Shown here in pieces: positions 35,274-44,721 of a DNA stretch of 64,000 nt (position 1 is the first letter of the stretch; each line of letters starts with the position of its first letter). The stretch spans positions 62,001-126,000 of the forward strand of contig NZ_FXZH01000002.1 in the NCBI RefSeq assembly GCF_900169365.1, written 5' to 3'. A program made the translations under genes and the position numbers. This stretch comes from Brevibacterium sp. 239c (GTDB lineage Bacteria; Actinomycetota; Actinomycetes; Actinomycetales; Brevibacteriaceae). The notes beneath the pieces were generated by a model. The model was given only the letters and a program-made list of their open reading frames with translations, had not been told where the DNA came from and did no database searches.

Positions 35274-36329
35274 CTACTTCTCGCGATCGCCCAAGCTGTC
35301 GCCGAAGTCATCGTCGGCACCATCGTCTGAATTGTCGTCCGTGGTGTCGTCGGAGTCGTCGTCAGAACTGGAGAAGTGCGGAATCCAGCAGGAGACACGT
35401 GCAGCGTAGTCGTCGTACTCGGCGCCGAAGCGCTGACGCAGGTCGGCTTCCTCGTGCGGTCGGATCAGCCAGTTCCACAGCAGGGATCCGACCAGGGCGT
35501 AGACGATGACCATCCAGGAGCCGATGAAGATGCCGATCGCCACACCCTGGCCGATGCCGGCGATCGCCATCGGGTTCCGGACGAAGGCGTAGGGGCCACG
35601 GACGACGAGGTGGTTCGCCATCGCGGCAGGCAACGGCGTACCCGAACCGAAGTTCGCCACGGCCCGCGCCGACCACACGCCCAGGACGCTGAAGAGGGCA
35701 AGGAGGGCGAAGCCGGCCACGATCACGAGGATCGGGAACTTCACCGCCAGGTTCCAGCGGTCTTCGAAGGAATTGATGATCGCGGGCAGTACCACGAGGA
35801 ACACACCCCAGAAGATCACCAGTTGGATCGTGGTCCGCACCAGCAGCTGGCCGCGGATGCGGGTGTGCGAGCTGCGGAAGGCGAACGGACCGGCAATGAG
35901 CCGATCAGACGGAATCTTTCCGAGGATCATGAGTGTCCCGGCGATGACGCTGCCGAGTGCGGCGGCCACCATGAGGACTGCGCCCAGTCCCGCCTCGGTG
36001 GTCACGGTGGCATAGATGACCATGAAGACCGCGACGAGGGTGGTCCAGGAGGCGGCGATCCACACGGCCCAGCGGAAGTTGAGGGCTGACAGGGCAGAGC
36101 CGATGACGAAGAGCGGGATGTCGATGATGGAGACGAGCAGCGGGTCGAGGCCGCCCAGTGTCGCATCGCACACTGCAGGCAGAGTGATGACTCCGAGCCA
36201 CCAGGCGGCTCCTGCAAGGGCCTGGAGGGCGAAGTACATTCTGCCGTGGAAGATTCGCAGCGGCTTGTCCGGCGTATGGCGTTTGTTGTGCCTGATCCCG
36301 GTGACCGGCTTCTTGTCGGTAGGGCTCAT
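35274..36329 (-). CDS. Isoprenylcysteine/phospholipid methyltransferase-like membrane protein
   Basis: A 351-residue protein with about eight helices. The C-terminal half has the PEMT/ICMT pattern VVRGPYAFVRNPMAIAG, then RPHEEADLRQRFGAEYDDYAARV, where the SAM-binding R-NP and E-E motifs are found. The end is an acidic Asp/Ser-rich tail of about 40 residues. ATG at 36329 overlaps the PhzF stop by 4 bp. Substrate unknown: small lipids or quaternary amines are possible. Confidence 0.8.
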   Translation of the reverse strand: MSPTDKKPVTGIRHNKRHTPDKPLRIFHGRMYFALQALAGAAWWLGVITLPAVCDATLGGLDPLLVSIIDIPLFVIGSALSALNFRWAVWIAASWTTLVAVFMVIYATVTTEAGLGAVLMVAAALGSVIAGTLMILGKIPSDRLIAGPFAFRSSHTRIRGQLLVRTTIQLVIFWGVFLVVLPAIINSFEDRWNLAVKFPILVIVAGFALLALFSVLGVWSARAVANFGSGTPLPAAMANHLVVRGPYAFVRNPMAIAGIGQGVAIGIFIGSWMVIVYALVGSLLWNWLIRPHEEADLRQRFGAEYDDYAARVSCWIPHFSSSDDDSDDTTDDNSDDGADDDFGDSLGDREK

Positions 36330-37165
36330 GCGAACGCCGTCCCTCGGAAGCACACGGACGTGGGTCCGCCGACCCAGACTTCACCGTCTTCCTGGGAGAT
36401 CGAGATGACTCCGGCTCGTCCCAGCACTGTGCCCTGGGTGACGGTGTACTTCGACGGTGCCAGGCTCGAACCGATGAGCCATTGCGCGACCGAAGCGTTG
36501 AGGCTGCCCGTCACAGGATCTTCGGCGACCCCTGCGCCGGGGACGAATGCACGGATCTCGTACTCATGGTCGCTGTCGTCGGGGTGGGAGCCCAGCACGC
36601 CGAGTTTGATGTCGGGAATCTGCGAGAAGTCGGGCTTGAGGCCCAGGACCTGCTGCGCACTCGTCAGTCTCACCGCTGCCCAGCCGGGTCCGTTGTCGAC
36701 CCATTGGTGACCGAGGATCTCGGCGCGCTCGATGTGGAGTGCTGCGGCGATCTGCTCGACTAAGCCTTCGTCGAGGTCGCCGGTGCGAATCGGGTCGGGA
36801 GCGGCGAAAGATAAGGTCTGGCCACCTCGGCGAAGGTTGACGAGCCCGGCACCGCACTCCTGGACCACTGTTCCCTCGTTGCGCGGAATGCCTCCGGCCT
36901 CGAGCCATGCGGCCGCCGAGCCGAGGGTGGGGTGGCCTGCGAAGGGGAGCTCACGGGCAGGTGTGAAGATTCGCAGGCGGTAATCGGCGCGAGGGTCACT
37001 GGGTGGGAGGACGAAGGTGGTCTCCGAGAGGTTCGTCCAATTCGCGATCCGAGCCATGTCCTCATCGGTCAGCCCGTCGGCATCGAGGATCACAGCCACA
37101 GGGTTGCCGCGATAGGGCTCGCTGGAGAAGACATCGACTTGGGCGAAAGCTCGATTATGGGGCAA
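36326..37165 (-). CDS. PhzF family epimerase/isomerase-like protein
   Basis: 279 residues with the PhzF/DapF-like double domain: FSSEPYRGNPVAVI at the start, SETTFVLPP with the conserved Glu near 45, ELPFAGHPTLGSA near 70 and EDPVTGSLN near 225. Start: TTG at 37165 with AAGGAG seven bases upstream fits better than the ATG at 37249, which would add 28 unlike residues. It is coupled to the methyltransferase-like gene. PhzF proteins isomerise aromatic acids in phenazine synthesis, but no phenazine genes are nearby. Confidence 0.88.
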   Translation of the reverse strand: MPHNRAFAQVDVFSSEPYRGNPVAVILDADGLTDEDMARIANWTNLSETTFVLPPSDPRADYRLRIFTPARELPFAGHPTLGSAAAWLEAGGIPRNEGTVVQECGAGLVNLRRGGQTLSFAAPDPIRTGDLDEGLVEQIAAALHIERAEILGHQWVDNGPGWAAVRLTSAQQVLGLKPDFSQIPDIKLGVLGSHPDDSDHEYEIRAFVPGAGVAEDPVTGSLNASVAQWLIGSSLAPSKYTVTQGTVLGRAGVISISQEDGEVWVGGPTSVCFRGTAFA

Positions 37166-37288
37166 GAGGGGACTCCTTTGTTGAAAGGGCGCTGTTTCTT
37201 GGGGGTGCGCACTTCCTATGGTAAGGGTGCGACCTCGTGGAACAGGCACTGAGGAGGAGTGGGGCGTGTGGGACCTTCCTCACTGCGG

Positions 37289-38476
37289 CTATCGGCTGAG
37301 CGCGGCGGCAATCCGGTCGGGCGACAAAGCCGCGTCGATGGCTAGACGAGCTGCACCCAGGATCGCGGCATCTCCGGCCGCCCGCGATGGGGCGATCGTC
37401 AGATGCTCGGTCGACAACGGGATGGAGCGCGCATAGACGACTTCGCGAACTCCGGCCACGAGGTGTTCGGCCGCTTGAGCCATGGTCCCGCCGATGAGAA
37501 TGAGCGAGGGATTCATCAGGCTCACGCAGGTGGTGAGCACCTCGCCGAGGTCGCGGCCGGCTTGACGGACCGCCTGTATCGCCTGCAGGTCACCTGCCTT
37601 GACGAGTCCCACCACGTCGGCCGGTGTCGTGGCTGCCAACCCCGATTGTGCTAGCTCGCGAGCGATCGCCCGTCCAGAGGCGACTGCCTCCAAGCATCCG
37701 CGATTGCCGCAGGCGCATGGAATATCGGCTGCGCGAGGTAGGGCGACGTGGCCGATGTCTCCTGCGGCGCCGTGGGATCCGCGGCGCAGAGAGCCGCCGG
37801 AGATGATTCCGGCTCCGATGCCGGTCGCGACCTTGACGAAGATGAGATCGGTGGTGTCGGGCCAGGCCGATGTCTGCTCACCGAGGGCCATGATGTTGAC
37901 GTCGTTGTCGACGAGGACCGGGGCGGAGAACGTCTCTTTGAGAGCTCCTGGCAGATCGAACCGGTCCCAGCCGGGCATGATCGGCGGATTGATCGGGCGC
38001 CCGGTTGAGAACTCGACCGGTCCGGGCAGCCCGATGCCCACCCCGACCACGTCCGCGGAGCTTCGGTCGGCCTCCTCGAGCAGACGCAGCGCCGAGGTGG
38101 TCAGCCACTCGATGGCACCGACAGGTCCCTCGGAGATCTCGCGTTCCTCGCCGAGCTCCGCAAAGACAGTGCCGGTCAGGTCCGTTACCGCCAGCCGAGC
38201 GTGTGAGGCACCGAAGTCCGCAGCGACGACGACCCGAGCCTGAGGATTGAAGGCGAACTGGGAGCTCGGACGGCCCCCTGTGGATACGGCGTCACTGACC
38301 GGGGTGATGAGCCCGAGGCTGAGCAGTTGGTCGATTCTCTGTGCGACGGTGGGACGCGAGAGGCCGGTCGATTGAGCCAGATCGGCCCGAGTCCGCGGCT
38401 GTCCGTCACGCAGAAGCTGGAAGAGCCCGCCGGCATGCGACAGGTCTGGGGCTTGCGAAACGGTCGCCTGGTTCAT
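37289..38476 (-). CDS. ROK-family transcriptional repressor
   Basis: A sugar-responsive repressor of about 395 residues. The N-terminal winged helix-turn-helix (TRADLAQSTGLSRPTVAQRI) is joined to a ROK domain with the zinc motif CACGNRGCLE and HGAAGDIGH. ATG at 38476 is preferred; 38494 is possible. It is divergent from the dehydrogenase gene, so it likely represses the sugar locus and releases it when the sugar or a phosphate ester binds. Confidence 0.9.
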   Translation of the reverse strand: MNQATVSQAPDLSHAGGLFQLLRDGQPRTRADLAQSTGLSRPTVAQRIDQLLSLGLITPVSDAVSTGGRPSSQFAFNPQARVVVAADFGASHARLAVTDLTGTVFAELGEEREISEGPVGAIEWLTTSALRLLEEADRSSADVVGVGIGLPGPVEFSTGRPINPPIMPGWDRFDLPGALKETFSAPVLVDNDVNIMALGEQTSAWPDTTDLIFVKVATGIGAGIISGGSLRRGSHGAAGDIGHVALPRAADIPCACGNRGCLEAVASGRAIARELAQSGLAATTPADVVGLVKAGDLQAIQAVRQAGRDLGEVLTTCVSLMNPSLILIGGTMAQAAEHLVAGVREVVYARSIPLSTEHLTIAPSRAAGDAAILGAARLAIDAALSPDRIAAALSR

Positions 38477-38533
38477 CCCTTCAGTAAAACACATTCCGTA
38501 ATTGTCATTGCCTAAAGATGACGATTGTGAACA

Positions 38534-38561
38534 TACTTTTAAAATTTGCTTGACAAAAGTA
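38534..38561. promoter_or_regulatory. Candidate ROK operator overlapping a -35
   Basis: TACTTTT (38534-38540) and AAAAGTA (38555-38561) are inverted repeats flanking AT-rich sequence. TTGACA (38550-38555) lies inside and pairs at 19 bp with CAGAAT (38575-38580), six bases before the dehydrogenase ATG. This suggests repression by promoter occlusion. Confidence 0.5.
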
Positions 38562-38585
38562 GGCAAACTGGCGTCAGAATGGTTC

Positions 38586-39686
38586 ATGGACATTGTCGCC
38601 CAGGCTTCTGCCTCACCTCCGCGAATCGGGATGGTGGGCGGCGGCTTCATGGCCCGTACACACACTCGTGCCGCTCGCACCGTCGGAGCTCGCCTCGACG
38701 TGATCGCAACCTCGAGCGCAGCGGGTAGCCGGAGGGCCGCGATGGAGTTGGGCTATAAAGCAGCCGTGACCGGTGCCGACTTCTTCGACCACGACCTCGA
38801 TGTCGTCCACGTCTGCACTCCTAACAGCACCCATGCCGAACACTCACTGCGTGCTCTCGACGCGGGTTTCCACATCATCTGCGAGAAGCCGCTGGCCGTC
38901 GATGCTGCCACCGCGCGCACCATCAGCGACCGTGCGAGCGCCCTCGGACTGGGCGGAACAGTCCCGTTCGTCTACCGCTATCACCCGATGGTGCGCGAGG
39001 CTCGAGCCCGAATTCGACGCGGAGATGTCGGGGCTCTTCTGACCATCGATGCCAGCTATCTTCAGGATTGGATGCTCAACGCCGAGGACGACAACTGGCG
39101 CGTCGATTCCGGTTCCGGAGGGCCGTCCCGCGCATTCGCGGACATCGGCTCCCACCTCGTCGATCTCCTCGAGTTCATCACTGACGAGGCCATCGTGTCC
39201 TTGGTCGCAACGACGAGAACCGTCCATCCCCGCCGAGGTGGCGCCGCGGTGACCACGGAAGACACGGTAGCGCTGACGGTCGAGATGAGCGGAGGCGGAA
39301 TCGGTTCGGTGCTCATCTCCCAGCTGGCACCAGGGCGTAAGAACGGCCTCGTCATCGAGGTCGCAGGGTCGAAGGAGAGTCTGCGGTTCGCCCAGGAGCG
39401 GCCGGAGGAGCTGTGGGTAGGCCGCCGATCCGGCAGTCAGCTCCTGATGCGTGACCCCGACATCCTCTCTCCCGATGCCGCCCGGCTGTGTACGGTCCCG
39501 GCAGGACATCCGCAGGGCTATCAGGATGCGTTCAACGCGTTCGTCGCCGATTCCTACGCTGTCTTCGCCGGTGAAGAACGTGAAGGTGTGCCGACCTTGG
39601 CCGACGGCGTTCGTGCGGCACTGGTGACCGAGGCCGTGCTCGAGTCGGCGACCGAACGTGGGTGGGTCGAGGTCGAACAGCGATGA
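38586..39686 (+). CDS. Gfo/Idh/MocA family NAD(P)-dependent sugar dehydrogenase
   Basis: 366 residues. The Rossmann start IGMVGGGFMARTH (15-27) is followed by HVCTPNSTHAE and the EKPLAVD motif (Lys of the catalytic EKP near 100). The region VYRYHPMVREARA and the C-terminal domain fit inositol- or glucose-type dehydrogenases. Oxidises a sugar or polyol hydroxyl, substrate not determined. ATG at 38586 has no Shine-Dalgarno; the -10-like element is five bases upstream. The stop overlaps the ATPase ATG (ATGA). Confidence 0.9.
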   Translation: MDIVAQASASPPRIGMVGGGFMARTHTRAARTVGARLDVIATSSAAGSRRAAMELGYKAAVTGADFFDHDLDVVHVCTPNSTHAEHSLRALDAGFHIICEKPLAVDAATARTISDRASALGLGGTVPFVYRYHPMVREARARIRRGDVGALLTIDASYLQDWMLNAEDDNWRVDSGSGGPSRAFADIGSHLVDLLEFITDEAIVSLVATTRTVHPRRGGAAVTTEDTVALTVEMSGGGIGSVLISQLAPGRKNGLVIEVAGSKESLRFAQERPEELWVGRRSGSQLLMRDPDILSPDAARLCTVPAGHPQGYQDAFNAFVADSYAVFAGEEREGVPTLADGVRAALVTEAVLESATERGWVEVEQR

Positions 39687-41227
39687 CTCAGACACCGGTG
39701 CTCAGTGCCAAGGGGATCCGCAAGCAGTTCTTCGGAGTCGAAGTGCTCCACGATATTGCCCTCGAGGTCCATGCCGGTACGGTCCATGGCCTCGTTGGTG
39801 AGAACGGGGCCGGAAAGTCGACCCTGATGAAGATCATCGCCGGTGTCTACCGCAGGGATGGCGGCGAGGTGCGCATCGATGGGGAGATCGTCGACTTCGC
39901 CCATCCCGTCGACGCCGGGCGCGCAGGCGTGGCCACCGTGTTCCAGGAATTCAATCTCCTGCCCGATCGAACCGTCGCACAGAACGTCTTCTTAGGACGC
40001 GAGCCCCGAAGGCGCGGACTTGTCGATGTGGCCACGATGCGAACTAGGACTCAGGCCCTTCTCGACGACCTCGCCGTAGAGGGAATCACCCCCGATGCGA
40101 AGGTCGGCTGGCTGACCGTGGCCGAACAGCAGATCGTCGAGATCATCAAGGCGCTCTCCGTGGACGCTCGGGTGATCTCCATGGACGAACCCACCGCAGC
40201 ACTGTCTGACAATGAGGTCGCTGTCCTCTACAGGGTCATCGAAGCGCTGACGTCCAAAGGTGTGGCGATCATCTACGTCTCGCACCGACTGCAGGAGGTC
40301 TTCGATCTCTGCGACACGATCACCGTGATGAAGGACGGTGCTCTCATCACCAGCAGGCCGGCGGCCGAGATGGATCAGGCTGGGCTTGTGCGTGCCATGG
40401 TCGGCAGACCCATCAGCGCGTTCTTCCCCTACCCCGAGGCGGGAACACAGATCGGTGACACCGTGCTCTCGGTGACCGGTGGAGGCAACGAGCAGCTCGA
40501 TGACATCACCTTGGACCTTCGTGCCGGCGAGATCCTCGGCCTCTCTGGGCTGCAGGGTTCGGGTCGTTCGGAGCTGCTGTCCGCGCTCTTCGGCGCCGAG
40601 CCATTCACTCGCGGGATGTTGCGCCTCGACGGGAGGACGGTGCGCATCGCCACTGCCCGACAGGGAGTCCGGCAGGGTCTGGCCCTGGTCACGGAGGATC
40701 GCAAGGGCACCGGTCTGGTGCTCTCCCAGTCCATTCGCGACAATGCGCTGCTGGCGATCCGTTCGGTGTTCCCCTCTCGCACTTCGGGCATGCGCGCCAA
40801 GATTCCAGAAATCCTCGAATCGCTCGAGGTCATCAGCCGCAATGCGGACCAGGAGGTCCGAGCACTGTCGGGAGGCAATCAACAGAAGGTCGTGCTGGCC
40901 AAATGGCTGGCCACCTCCCCACGCGTGGTGCTGCTCGACGAACCGACGCGAGGAATCGATGTCGGTGCGAAGGTCGCGGTCTACACACTGATCCGCAGCC
41001 TCGCCCGCCGAGGTGTGGCGATCATTCTCGTCTCCAGCGAGCTCCCGGAGGTCTTGGGAATGTCCGACCGGATCCTCGTCATGTCCGACGGTCGCATTGC
41101 CGGAGAGCTTCCTCCGAGTTCGACGGAGGAAGAGGTCCTGACTCTGGCCACTGGAACCGAGGCCCAGGTGGTCAGCGATGATGCGCGTGCAGCCAGCGAT
41201 GATCCTCGGGTGGTGGGGGAGCGATGA
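39683..41227 (+). CDS. Sugar ABC transporter ATP-binding protein, CUT2 (RbsA/MglA-like)
   Basis: A 514-residue double ATPase for a ribose/galactose-type importer. First half: GENGAGKST Walker A, LTVAEQQIVEI signature-like, MDEPTAAL Walker B. Second half: GLQGSGRSEL degenerate Walker A, LSGGNQQKVVLAKWL signature, LLDEPTRGIDVG. ATG at 39683 overlaps the upstream stop, and the end overlaps the permease start by 4 bp. It energises the two permeases that follow. Confidence 0.95.
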   Translation: MTQTPVLSAKGIRKQFFGVEVLHDIALEVHAGTVHGLVGENGAGKSTLMKIIAGVYRRDGGEVRIDGEIVDFAHPVDAGRAGVATVFQEFNLLPDRTVAQNVFLGREPRRRGLVDVATMRTRTQALLDDLAVEGITPDAKVGWLTVAEQQIVEIIKALSVDARVISMDEPTAALSDNEVAVLYRVIEALTSKGVAIIYVSHRLQEVFDLCDTITVMKDGALITSRPAAEMDQAGLVRAMVGRPISAFFPYPEAGTQIGDTVLSVTGGGNEQLDDITLDLRAGEILGLSGLQGSGRSELLSALFGAEPFTRGMLRLDGRTVRIATARQGVRQGLALVTEDRKGTGLVLSQSIRDNALLAIRSVFPSRTSGMRAKIPEILESLEVISRNADQEVRALSGGNQQKVVLAKWLATSPRVVLLDEPTRGIDVGAKVAVYTLIRSLARRGVAIILVSSELPEVLGMSDRILVMSDGRIAGELPPSSTEEEVLTLATGTEAQVVSDDARAASDDPRVVGER

Positions 41228-42393
41228 GTGCTTATCTGCGTCGCCTCGATACCACCGCTCTCGTCTACCTCGCGCTCATCGGAGTGCTCATCATCGGTGC
41301 CGTCCTGGTCGCTACGACCGGTCGTAACTTCTTCAGTCCGGGAAATATCCGTGACATTCTCACGGGGATGAGCGTGTTGGGATTCGTCGCCATCGGACAG
41401 ACACTGGTGATCCTCGGAGCTTCCCTGGATCTGTCGGTTCCCTATGTCATGAGCCTGGCCAGTCTGGTCGCGGCACAGACGATGAATGGCAGCGATGCGA
41501 TGGTGGTTCCCGCAGTGCTGCTGACGCTGGTGGTCACGGCCTGCATCGGGCTGGCCAATGGTCTCATCGTCACCGTCCTCGGAGTTCACGGATTCGTTGC
41601 GACCCTTGGGGTCGGACTCATCCTCAAAGGGTATCTGGACACGAACTATCAGGGCACAGAAGGCAGTGTTCCCTGGTCGTTCCAACTCTTCGGTGCGACC
41701 GGCGTCGGACCGGTTCCGATCTCGACGATCGTGATGCTCGCCCTTGCCGGGCTCGTGGCCTTCCTCTTAGTCCGAACCAGGTTCGGGCACCATCTCTTCG
41801 CTGTCGGCGGCAACTCGGAAGTCGCGCGACTCTCCGGCGTTCGGCAGCGTCTGCCGCTGATCGGCGCCCACATCGGCAGTTCCGTCTGCGCCGGACTGGC
41901 GGGCCTGCTGTTGGCGAGTCGCCTGGGGGTCGGCAGCCCGACTGTCGGCTCCCAAGGCAGCTACGATCTGCTTTCGATCGCGGCGGTGGTCCTCGGCGGA
42001 ACTGTGCTGATGGGTGGGCGTGGCTCGATTTGGGGAACCATCGGCGGCGTCGCGATCTTCGCGGTCCTCGACAACCTCATGAGCGTCATGCAGTTCAACC
42101 CATTCCTCAAGGACGTCATCCGTGGACTCGTCATCATCATCGCCGTTGCGCTCTATGCTCGCCGTCGTGTCATCGCTCGCAGAATCCGCTTCGCCGACTC
42201 ACCTACCGGACCCAATATCGCTGCCGGAGCGGTTCCGGCCGCAAAGTCGGTGCCCGCTGTAGGGCCTGTGTCCGCTGCAGACCCAGAGTCGGCTGCAGAA
42301 TCTGCGCCCGCCGCAGGGCCAGCGTCCACCGCCGAGTCGGCGCCCGCTGACGCAGACGGAGTGCGCAGTGATCATGAGGGGAGCCGAGGATGA
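41224..42393 (+). CDS. Sugar ABC transporter permease 1, CUT2 (RbsC-like) with Ala/Pro tail
   Basis: A 389-residue membrane protein with about eight to ten helices, including FVAIGQTLVILGASLDLS near the start and the conserved VGGNSEVARLSGV loop near 195. The last 65 residues are a low-complexity Ala/Pro/Glu/Ser tail (AESAPA-type repeats), unusual for RbsC. It overlaps both neighbours by 4 bp and probably forms a heterodimer with the next permease. Confidence 0.93.
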   Translation: MSAYLRRLDTTALVYLALIGVLIIGAVLVATTGRNFFSPGNIRDILTGMSVLGFVAIGQTLVILGASLDLSVPYVMSLASLVAAQTMNGSDAMVVPAVLLTLVVTACIGLANGLIVTVLGVHGFVATLGVGLILKGYLDTNYQGTEGSVPWSFQLFGATGVGPVPISTIVMLALAGLVAFLLVRTRFGHHLFAVGGNSEVARLSGVRQRLPLIGAHIGSSVCAGLAGLLLASRLGVGSPTVGSQGSYDLLSIAAVVLGGTVLMGGRGSIWGTIGGVAIFAVLDNLMSVMQFNPFLKDVIRGLVIIIAVALYARRRVIARRIRFADSPTGPNIAAGAVPAAKSVPAVGPVSAADPESAAESAPAAGPASTAESAPADADGVRSDHEGSRG

Positions 42394-43478
42394 ATTCGAG
42401 TGCTGCCCAGACCCACCTCGGCGACGGGGGACTTCGTCGCCTGCTCGAGCGGGCCGCGGATCCGCGTGGAGCCGTGGTAGTCCTCCTCATCGTCCTTCTC
42501 ATCGCCATCGTGGTCCTCAATCCGGGCTTCGCAGAACCCGGGGCACTCATGCGCTTCATCCAGCGGGTCTCGCCCGTGGCCATCGTCGCCATCGGCCAGT
42601 ACTTCGTCATCGTCAGCGGTGAGTTCGACCTGTCGATGGGAGCAGTGGTCACCGCCCAGGTGATGACCGCGGGGCATCTCATCGGCGAGGACGACTCGAA
42701 GACCGTGCCGGTGCTCCTCCTCATGCTGGTCATCGGCATCGTAGTCGGCATCGTCAACGGGCTGGCGACGACGCTGCTCAAGGTCCCCTCGTTCATCGTC
42801 ACCCTCGGCACCATGCTCGTCATCCACGGCGCAGTCATGTGGTGGACGGGCGGAGCCGCGACAGGTAACCCCGCCGAATCCTTCCGGCGGCTGGGACGTG
42901 GCGGCATCGAAGGACTCCCCATCCTCGGCCTCCTGCCCTATGCCGTTCTCATTCTGCTCGCAGTCATCGTGTTCGCCGTTTGGATCTCGCGGCGGCCATA
43001 CGGCAGGATCGTGGTCGCCATCGGCGACAACGCGCAGGCGGTGGCCTTCGCCGGAGCGAACGTGTGGAGAACGAAGACTTTCGCCTTCGTCCTCTCGTCC
43101 CTGGCGGCCACGGTGGCCGGAGTCCTTCTGGCCGGTTATGCCGGAGTTCATCCTTCGGTCGGTCAGGGGTACGAATTCACTGCGATCACGGCCGTGGTCC
43201 TGGGAGGAGTGGTCCTCGGCGGCGGACGCGGCACGGTTCTCGGTGCACTCATCGGTGCCTTCACACTCGAGTCGCTGTTCACTCTGCTCAACTTCACCTC
43301 GGTGCCAGCGACCATGCGCGACGCGATCCAGGGAGCCATCATCATCGCGGCGGTTGCATACTCCGGCGTGATCTTCGCGAAGAAACGCAAGCGGCCGAGC
43401 ACTTCGGCGGATACCACCTCGGCGGGGGCAGCTTCGCCGATCCAACTCACCGGCGGCGACGATGCCGCACGGAAATGA
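42390..43478 (+). CDS. Sugar ABC transporter permease 2, CUT2 (RbsC-like)
   Basis: 362 residues with about ten helices. AIGQYFVIVSGEFDLSMGAV is the CUT2 signature region, IGDNAQAVAFAGANV the cytoplasmic coupling loop. Together with the previous gene it makes a two-permease channel. The short Thr/Ser/Ala C-terminus is hydrophilic. The start codon overlaps the previous stop. Confidence 0.93.
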   Translation: MNSSAAQTHLGDGGLRRLLERAADPRGAVVVLLIVLLIAIVVLNPGFAEPGALMRFIQRVSPVAIVAIGQYFVIVSGEFDLSMGAVVTAQVMTAGHLIGEDDSKTVPVLLLMLVIGIVVGIVNGLATTLLKVPSFIVTLGTMLVIHGAVMWWTGGAATGNPAESFRRLGRGGIEGLPILGLLPYAVLILLAVIVFAVWISRRPYGRIVVAIGDNAQAVAFAGANVWRTKTFAFVLSSLAATVAGVLLAGYAGVHPSVGQGYEFTAITAVVLGGVVLGGGRGTVLGALIGAFTLESLFTLLNFTSVPATMRDAIQGAIIIAAVAYSGVIFAKKRKRPSTSADTTSAGAASPIQLTGGDDAARK

Positions 43479-43494
43479 CAAGGGAGAGGACATC

Positions 43495-44706
43495 ATGAGA
43501 AGAGGACTGAGGAGCGCGATCGGCATTGCCAGCGCCGCCGCTCTCATTGCGTTGGCGGGGTGCACGACCGACCCGTCTGTGGAACCGGCGGCCGAAGGCG
43601 ATGGGGCGCAGGAAGAGGCTCCGTCCGAGGACTGGTTCGACCAAGAGGTCTACGACCAGCAGTTCAAACAACGCGAGGTCGTGCCTGAAGGGCCGGACGA
43701 CAAGCCCTATCTGCAGATGATCAACCCGGAGATGGGGGACACCTCGGAATTCAAATCCGACGGTGGGAAGAAGATGTGCTTCGCGAACGCATCGATCTCC
43801 AACCCCTGGCGCCAAACCGGGTGGATCACGATGAATGAGCAGCTGAAGGAGCTGAAGCAGGACGGTGTCATCACCGAGATGGAGACTCGGGACGCCCAGG
43901 ACAACGATGACACGCAGATCGCGGACATCGACTACTTCATTGCCGAAGGCAACTGCGACGGCTTCATCATCTCCCCGAACTCGACTGCCGCAATCACGCC
44001 GGCCGTCGAGCGCGCCTGCAAGACCGACAAACCCGTGATCGTCTTCGACCGGGGAGTCGAAACGGACTGTGCCGTGACGTTCATCCACCCCATCGGCGGA
44101 TTCGCCTGGGGCATCGACACCTCACAGTTCCTCATCGACAACCTCAGCAAGGGCGACAAGGTCGTGGCTCTGCGGATCCTGCCCGGAGTCGACGTGCTCG
44201 AACAGCGCTGGGCGGCAGCGGACAAACTCTTCGACGAGGCCGGAATCGACGTCGTCGACTACTTCACCGAAGGCGACCCGGCCGAGATCAAGAAGGTCGT
44301 CTCCGATGAACTCGCGAAGGGCGACGTTCAGGGTATCTGGATGGACGCGGGAGACGGCGCCGTCTCCGCCATCGAAGCCTTCGAAGACGCCGGCAAGGAC
44401 TATCCGGTGATGACCGGCGAGGACGAGCTGAGCTTCCTGCGGAAGTGGAAGGATACCGAGATGACCGCTCTGGCGCCTGTGTACACGAACTTCCAGTGGC
44501 GGACACCTCTGCTGGCTGCGGAGAAGATCTTCAAGGGCCAGGAAGTCCCGACAGAATGGGTGCTGCCCCAGAGCCCGATCACGGCCGAGGACCTGGATGA
44601 GTACCTCGACCGGAACAAGGGAATGCCTGATGGCCACTATGCGAAGTTCGGCGGCGAAGACATGGCCGGATTCCCGCAGGTGTGGCAGGACCGAGTCATC
44701 CCCTGA
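43495..44706 (+). CDS. Sugar ABC transporter substrate-binding lipoprotein, CUT2
   Basis: 403 residues. The signal peptide ends in a lipobox (ALAGC, Cys 23), so the protein is lipid-anchored outside the membrane. The body has the periplasmic-binding-protein type 1 fold (ANASISNPWRQTGWI, then DGFIISPNSTAAITPAVERA and PVIVFDRGV). GGGAGAGG five to eight bases before ATG 43495 supports the start. The linker after the Cys is acidic. Substrate: a pentose, hexose or polyol, not determined. Confidence 0.92.
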   Translation: MRRGLRSAIGIASAAALIALAGCTTDPSVEPAAEGDGAQEEAPSEDWFDQEVYDQQFKQREVVPEGPDDKPYLQMINPEMGDTSEFKSDGGKKMCFANASISNPWRQTGWITMNEQLKELKQDGVITEMETRDAQDNDDTQIADIDYFIAEGNCDGFIISPNSTAAITPAVERACKTDKPVIVFDRGVETDCAVTFIHPIGGFAWGIDTSQFLIDNLSKGDKVVALRILPGVDVLEQRWAAADKLFDEAGIDVVDYFTEGDPAEIKKVVSDELAKGDVQGIWMDAGDGAVSAIEAFEDAGKDYPVMTGEDELSFLRKWKDTEMTALAPVYTNFQWRTPLLAAEKIFKGQEVPTEWVLPQSPITAEDLDEYLDRNKGMPDGHYAKFGGEDMAGFPQVWQDRVIP

Positions 44707-44721
44707 TCGGGGAGTTCCAAC

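Noticed and set aside
36326-37249. ATG start of PhzF at 37249
   Set aside because: The first 28 residues are unlike PhzF, and the TTG at 37165 has AAGGAG at the right distance.
42372-43565. A 397-residue minus-strand frame opposite permease 2
   Set aside because: His/Asp/Arg-rich shadow of a membrane protein, typical in GC-rich codons.
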